Program-made: the position numbers and the translations under genes
Source of the DNA: Bacillota bacterium
GTDB taxonomy: Bacteria > Bacillota > Clostridia > Acetivibrionales > DSM-1351
DNA length: 15,543 nt
Reading direction: 5' to 3'
Assembly (NCBI GenBank): GCA_023398105.1
Contig: JAEWST010000038.1
Span: 1 to 15,543, forward strand
Shown: positions 12,992 through 15,543 of the stretch, in pieces
Position numbering within the stretch: position 1 is the first letter of the stretch
How the letters are laid out: every line of letters starts with the position of its first letter
The notes under the pieces: model-generated
Seen by the model: the letters and a program-made list of their open reading frames with translations, nothing else
Database searches by the model: none
What the model was told of the DNA's origin: nothing

Positions 12992-15313
12992 CTATTTTGT
13001 ATAAAGTATCATTCTTCCGCTCTGCATACCCTCAGCATCAGCATAAACGACAATTCTGCCAGATTTATCAGTTTGTTTTCTAATACATAAAACAACACTT
13101 GCCTGTCCATGATACATATGAATAAAGGTTTCATCATAGGGCTCACTACCCATCAGATTTCCATTATCAACTGCTATAATCTCAGCAGAACCTTCTATAC
13201 GAAACCTTACTTTTGTACTTTCTCTAAAGTATGGAATGCCATGTATATCCATAGCCCTTACTGTTAGAAGTATTTCATATCCATCTTCACACATTCCATC
13301 ATCTATAGTAAACTCTGATTGATCAAACATCAATTTAACTGCCTGTCCCGGTGTAATTAGCTCATGACTGCATACTTCCCTGCCATCTTGAATACCAACG
13401 ACCTTAACCGTTCCAGGTTTCCATGGCATAAAGCCTGTGACTATTCTATTCGGGTATAATTCTGGTTTTTGTACATAAAATTCCTTTTCATTTAGAAAAA
13501 GTCTTACCTCATCGCAATTTGTTGCAATCATATATGGGATTATGGTCTTGTGAAACTGCGGAAAATGCCAGTGATCTGCATATATAGGCATATCCCAGTG
13601 CTCTTTTACCCCTTCATCTTCCAATGAATAGTCCATAACTGAAATATGTACCATTGGTTTGCTGCTCCAATAACTTTGCAGCATGTAAAAAGCAGGACGG
13701 CAACTACCATTTGTGCGGATTGGGGCGCCGCTCCACCCTTTTGCAGGATATCCCATAGACTCTCCTAAATAGTCAAATCCCGTCCATATCATGCCTCCTA
13801 TCACATACGCTTTTTCAAATGGAACAAGCTGCGGGTTTTCAACAGTAAAATTTTGCATCTGATTCAAATGCCCCTTAAAGAACTGATACGTTTCCGTTCC
13901 TAAAATTAATTTATCCGGAAATCTGGCATGTATTTCATCATACCATTGTTCCTGATAATTGCAGCAAATCACATCCACTAGTTTTGCAATCTTGCTGATG
14001 CGATCCAAACGTTCTTCCATATCATAGATTTCTGTATCAGAAACTTCATCAACAAACTCCTGAATATTTTTAATTTTTCGAATATCTACATCGCTTTCCC
14101 GTTTGAAATGAGGATTCATGGCATAGGTACAAGGTCTGGTTGGATCCAAACTTCGTACTTTTTCAAGAAGCATTTCTAGTAGCTTAAGCATAGAAGCCTG
14201 AGCCTGGTTTTCCACTTCGTTTCCAACCCCCCACATAAAAATACAGGCACGGTTACGATCTCGTTTTACCATTGCTGTCAAATCTTTTTCCCATTCTGTT
14301 TGAAAATAACGACCATAAAGCCCACCAGTCCACTTATCAAAGCATTCTTCATAAACATAGAATCCCATCTCATCACACAAATCTAAAAATTCTGAAGAGA
14401 AAGTATGATGTGCAGCCCGAATTGCATTGCAACCCATGATCTTAAGCTGTTTCAACCGCTCTCTCCACAATTCTGGTTTGTTGGCAATCCCTCTGCAGCC
14501 AAGGTCCTGGTGAACACAGACACCTTTTATAATTACCCTTTCATTATTCACAAACATGCCGCTGCCGGGAATCATCTTTATATCACAAATTCCAATTCGC
14601 ATTGAGATACTATCAGTGATTCTGTCTGCATCCAGTAATGTTAAAGTAAGTTGATATAAATGGGGGTTTTCAGCCGACCAGAGCTTTGCATCGGTTATAT
14701 GAAACTCCACTTCTCCGCTCTCACTGCTGCTCTCCATCATACTGGTCTCATCGGAAAGTACTGCTGTAATCCTTCCTTTTACGCCAGTCTCAACATTCAC
14801 TATCGCATGATATCCGTCAATTCTGGTATTCACAGTCACCTCACGTTCATCAAAATGCTGTTCTTCCAACTCAATCCATTTAACCGTTCTGTAAATACCG
14901 GCGCCACTGTACCATCTATCCGATGGTTTTACAGTATTGTCTACCTTAATTACAACGCGATTTTCTCCCTCAAATACTGCCTCCGTGATGTCCAGGCGAA
15001 ATGATGTATATCCATATTTCCATCCACCAACTTCTATCTCATTCACCCAAACCGTACTATTTTCATAGATGCCTCCAAAATCCAGATAGTAACGAAATCC
15101 TGCCTTTTTCTGTATCAGCGTAATACTTCTACGATACCAACCAATCCCCCATCTGTTTTTAAATCCCTGTGCTTCTCCCTCTTCCATGTCTTTTTGAAAC
15201 GGAGTATAAATAGTCCAGTCATGAGGAAGATTGACTTTGCAAAATGACTGATCGCATTTATTATTTAAAGCAAATTCCCAGTCATCCATGATAATTTTTT
15301 CTGTTCTTGGCAT
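12992..15313 (-). CDS. Glycoside hydrolase family 2 (beta-galactosidase/beta-glucuronidase type)
   Basis: A 773-residue, probably cytoplasmic enzyme without a signal peptide. Domain order: jelly-roll sugar-binding domain (about 1-155; LPHDWTIYTPF, GIGWYRRSI, DRWYSGAGIYR), immunoglobulin-like domain (156-245), TIM barrel (246-540; GVCVHQDLG, NAIRAAHHTFSSEFLDLCDE), then C-terminal beta-domains of the DUF4982 type. The acid/base is Glu366 in WGVGNEVENQ and the nucleophile is Glu474 in ILGTETYQFF, both present, so it should be active. The exact sugar is not readable. AGGAGGG lies 7 bases before the ATG. It follows the ABC permease gene by 28 bases and is surely in its operon, so the substrate is probably an oligosaccharide imported by that transporter. 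Confidence 0.93.
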   Translation of the reverse strand: MPRTEKIIMDDWEFALNNKCDQSFCKVNLPHDWTIYTPFQKDMEEGEAQGFKNRWGIGWYRRSITLIQKKAGFRYYLDFGGIYENSTVWVNEIEVGGWKYGYTSFRLDITEAVFEGENRVVIKVDNTVKPSDRWYSGAGIYRTVKWIELEEQHFDEREVTVNTRIDGYHAIVNVETGVKGRITAVLSDETSMMESSSESGEVEFHITDAKLWSAENPHLYQLTLTLLDADRITDSISMRIGICDIKMIPGSGMFVNNERVIIKGVCVHQDLGCRGIANKPELWRERLKQLKIMGCNAIRAAHHTFSSEFLDLCDEMGFYVYEECFDKWTGGLYGRYFQTEWEKDLTAMVKRDRNRACIFMWGVGNEVENQAQASMLKLLEMLLEKVRSLDPTRPCTYAMNPHFKRESDVDIRKIKNIQEFVDEVSDTEIYDMEERLDRISKIAKLVDVICCNYQEQWYDEIHARFPDKLILGTETYQFFKGHLNQMQNFTVENPQLVPFEKAYVIGGMIWTGFDYLGESMGYPAKGWSGAPIRTNGSCRPAFYMLQSYWSSKPMVHISVMDYSLEDEGVKEHWDMPIYADHWHFPQFHKTIIPYMIATNCDEVRLFLNEKEFYVQKPELYPNRIVTGFMPWKPGTVKVVGIQDGREVCSHELITPGQAVKLMFDQSEFTIDDGMCEDGYEILLTVRAMDIHGIPYFRESTKVRFRIEGSAEIIAVDNGNLMGSEPYDETFIHMYHGQASVVLCIRKQTDKSGRIVVYADAEGMQSGRMILYTK

Positions 15314-15341
15314 ATCAGAACCCTCCTATTTTCCATTTTTT

Positions 15342-15543
15342 TTATTCTTTCACCGCACCGGCTGCTACGCCTGCGAGTATATATTGTTGAAAAAATATGT
15401 AAATCACAACTGTTGGCAACATGACAATAATAATACCTGCTGATAATTTCTGCCAGGAACCTTGCTGTGAATTGGCATAATTCATCAGGAAAGTTGTTAA
15501 TGTCCGTAGTGAGTTTTTCGGCATATACAGATATGGTATATAC
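15342..15543 (-). CDS. Sugar ABC transporter permease, MalG-like, C-terminal part (runs off right edge)
   Basis: The last 66 or so residues of a binding-protein-dependent permease. The visible part reads YIPYLYMPKNSLRTLTTFLM, then a transmembrane helix (LSAGIIIVMLPTVVIYIFFQ) and the classic end QYILAGVAAGAVKE of the carbohydrate-uptake-1 family. The ATG at 15524 is internal; the frame stays open to the edge of the window. It would form, with a MalF-like partner, an ATPase and a lipoprotein, an importer that feeds the downstream GH2 enzyme. Confidence 0.92.
   Translation of the reverse strand, partial: YIPYLYMPKNSLRTLTTFLMNYANSQQGSWQKLSAGIIIVMLPTVVIYIFFQQYILAGVAAGAVKE

Overview
The window looks like a low-GC Firmicute, most likely a clostridial (Lachnospiraceae-type) gut or soil anaerobe. 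The reasons are the strong AGGAGG ribosome binding sites, the AT-rich genes, the resolvase/sigma-factor mobile-element modules, the IS66 relic and the sugar ABC transporter/GH2 operon. No species can be named from the sequence alone. Almost everything is accessory DNA.

Layout. (1) 1-1487: the first 48 codons of a large serine recombinase run off the left edge (minus strand), followed by a small membrane-anchored hypothetical protein. (2) 1488-8352: a very AT-rich cargo block. It holds a RiPP-like pair: a 38-residue precursor peptide at 3044-3160, too short for normal gene callers, and a 495-residue radical SAM/SPASM maturase with an N-terminal PqqD-like recognition domain. A strong hairpin separates the two. 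Divergent from the pair is a complete tyrosine recombinase. Next come an 826-residue STAND/AAA_16-type P-loop ATPase (plus) and a D-Ala-D-Ala-ligase-like ATP-grasp protein (minus), converging with no base between their stop codons. A possible 27-residue peptide ORF precedes the ATP-grasp gene. An identical 21-bp hyphenated palindrome lies upstream of both convergent genes, and a 14/15 match to its core lies in the recombinase promoter, suggesting one regulon. (3) 8353-11140: a DUF5131 (phage Gp37/Gp68-like) protein, a GNAT acetyltransferase and a 50-residue mobile-element protein. These are followed by a GC-richer relic in which a frameshifted small gene overlaps by ATGA the first 14 codons of a second, truncated serine recombinase, and then an ICE-type sigma-70-like protein. 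(4) 11140-12355: mostly non-coding, with a leader-peptide/terminator arrangement resembling an attenuator and a decayed IS66 transposase 3' end. (5) 12290-12990: a C-terminal fragment of an NmrA-like dehydrogenase and a decayed second copy of its tail. Each is followed by the same terminator, and two LacI-type operator halves lie exactly 63 bp apart between them. (6) 12992-15543: a glycoside hydrolase family 2 gene downstream of a MalG-like sugar ABC permease, which runs off the right edge.

How it may work together. The serine recombinase, small protein and sigma-like gene fit one end of an integrative element, all on the minus strand, with the peptide/ATPase/ATP-grasp block as cargo. The maturase would modify the C-terminal half of the 38-residue peptide, which has two CxP...PSGR units. 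No exporter or protease is present, so export would need to come from outside the window. Whether the STAND ATPase and ATP-grasp protein belong to the peptide system or form their own signalling or defence unit is open. The shared palindrome is the only direct evidence tying them together.
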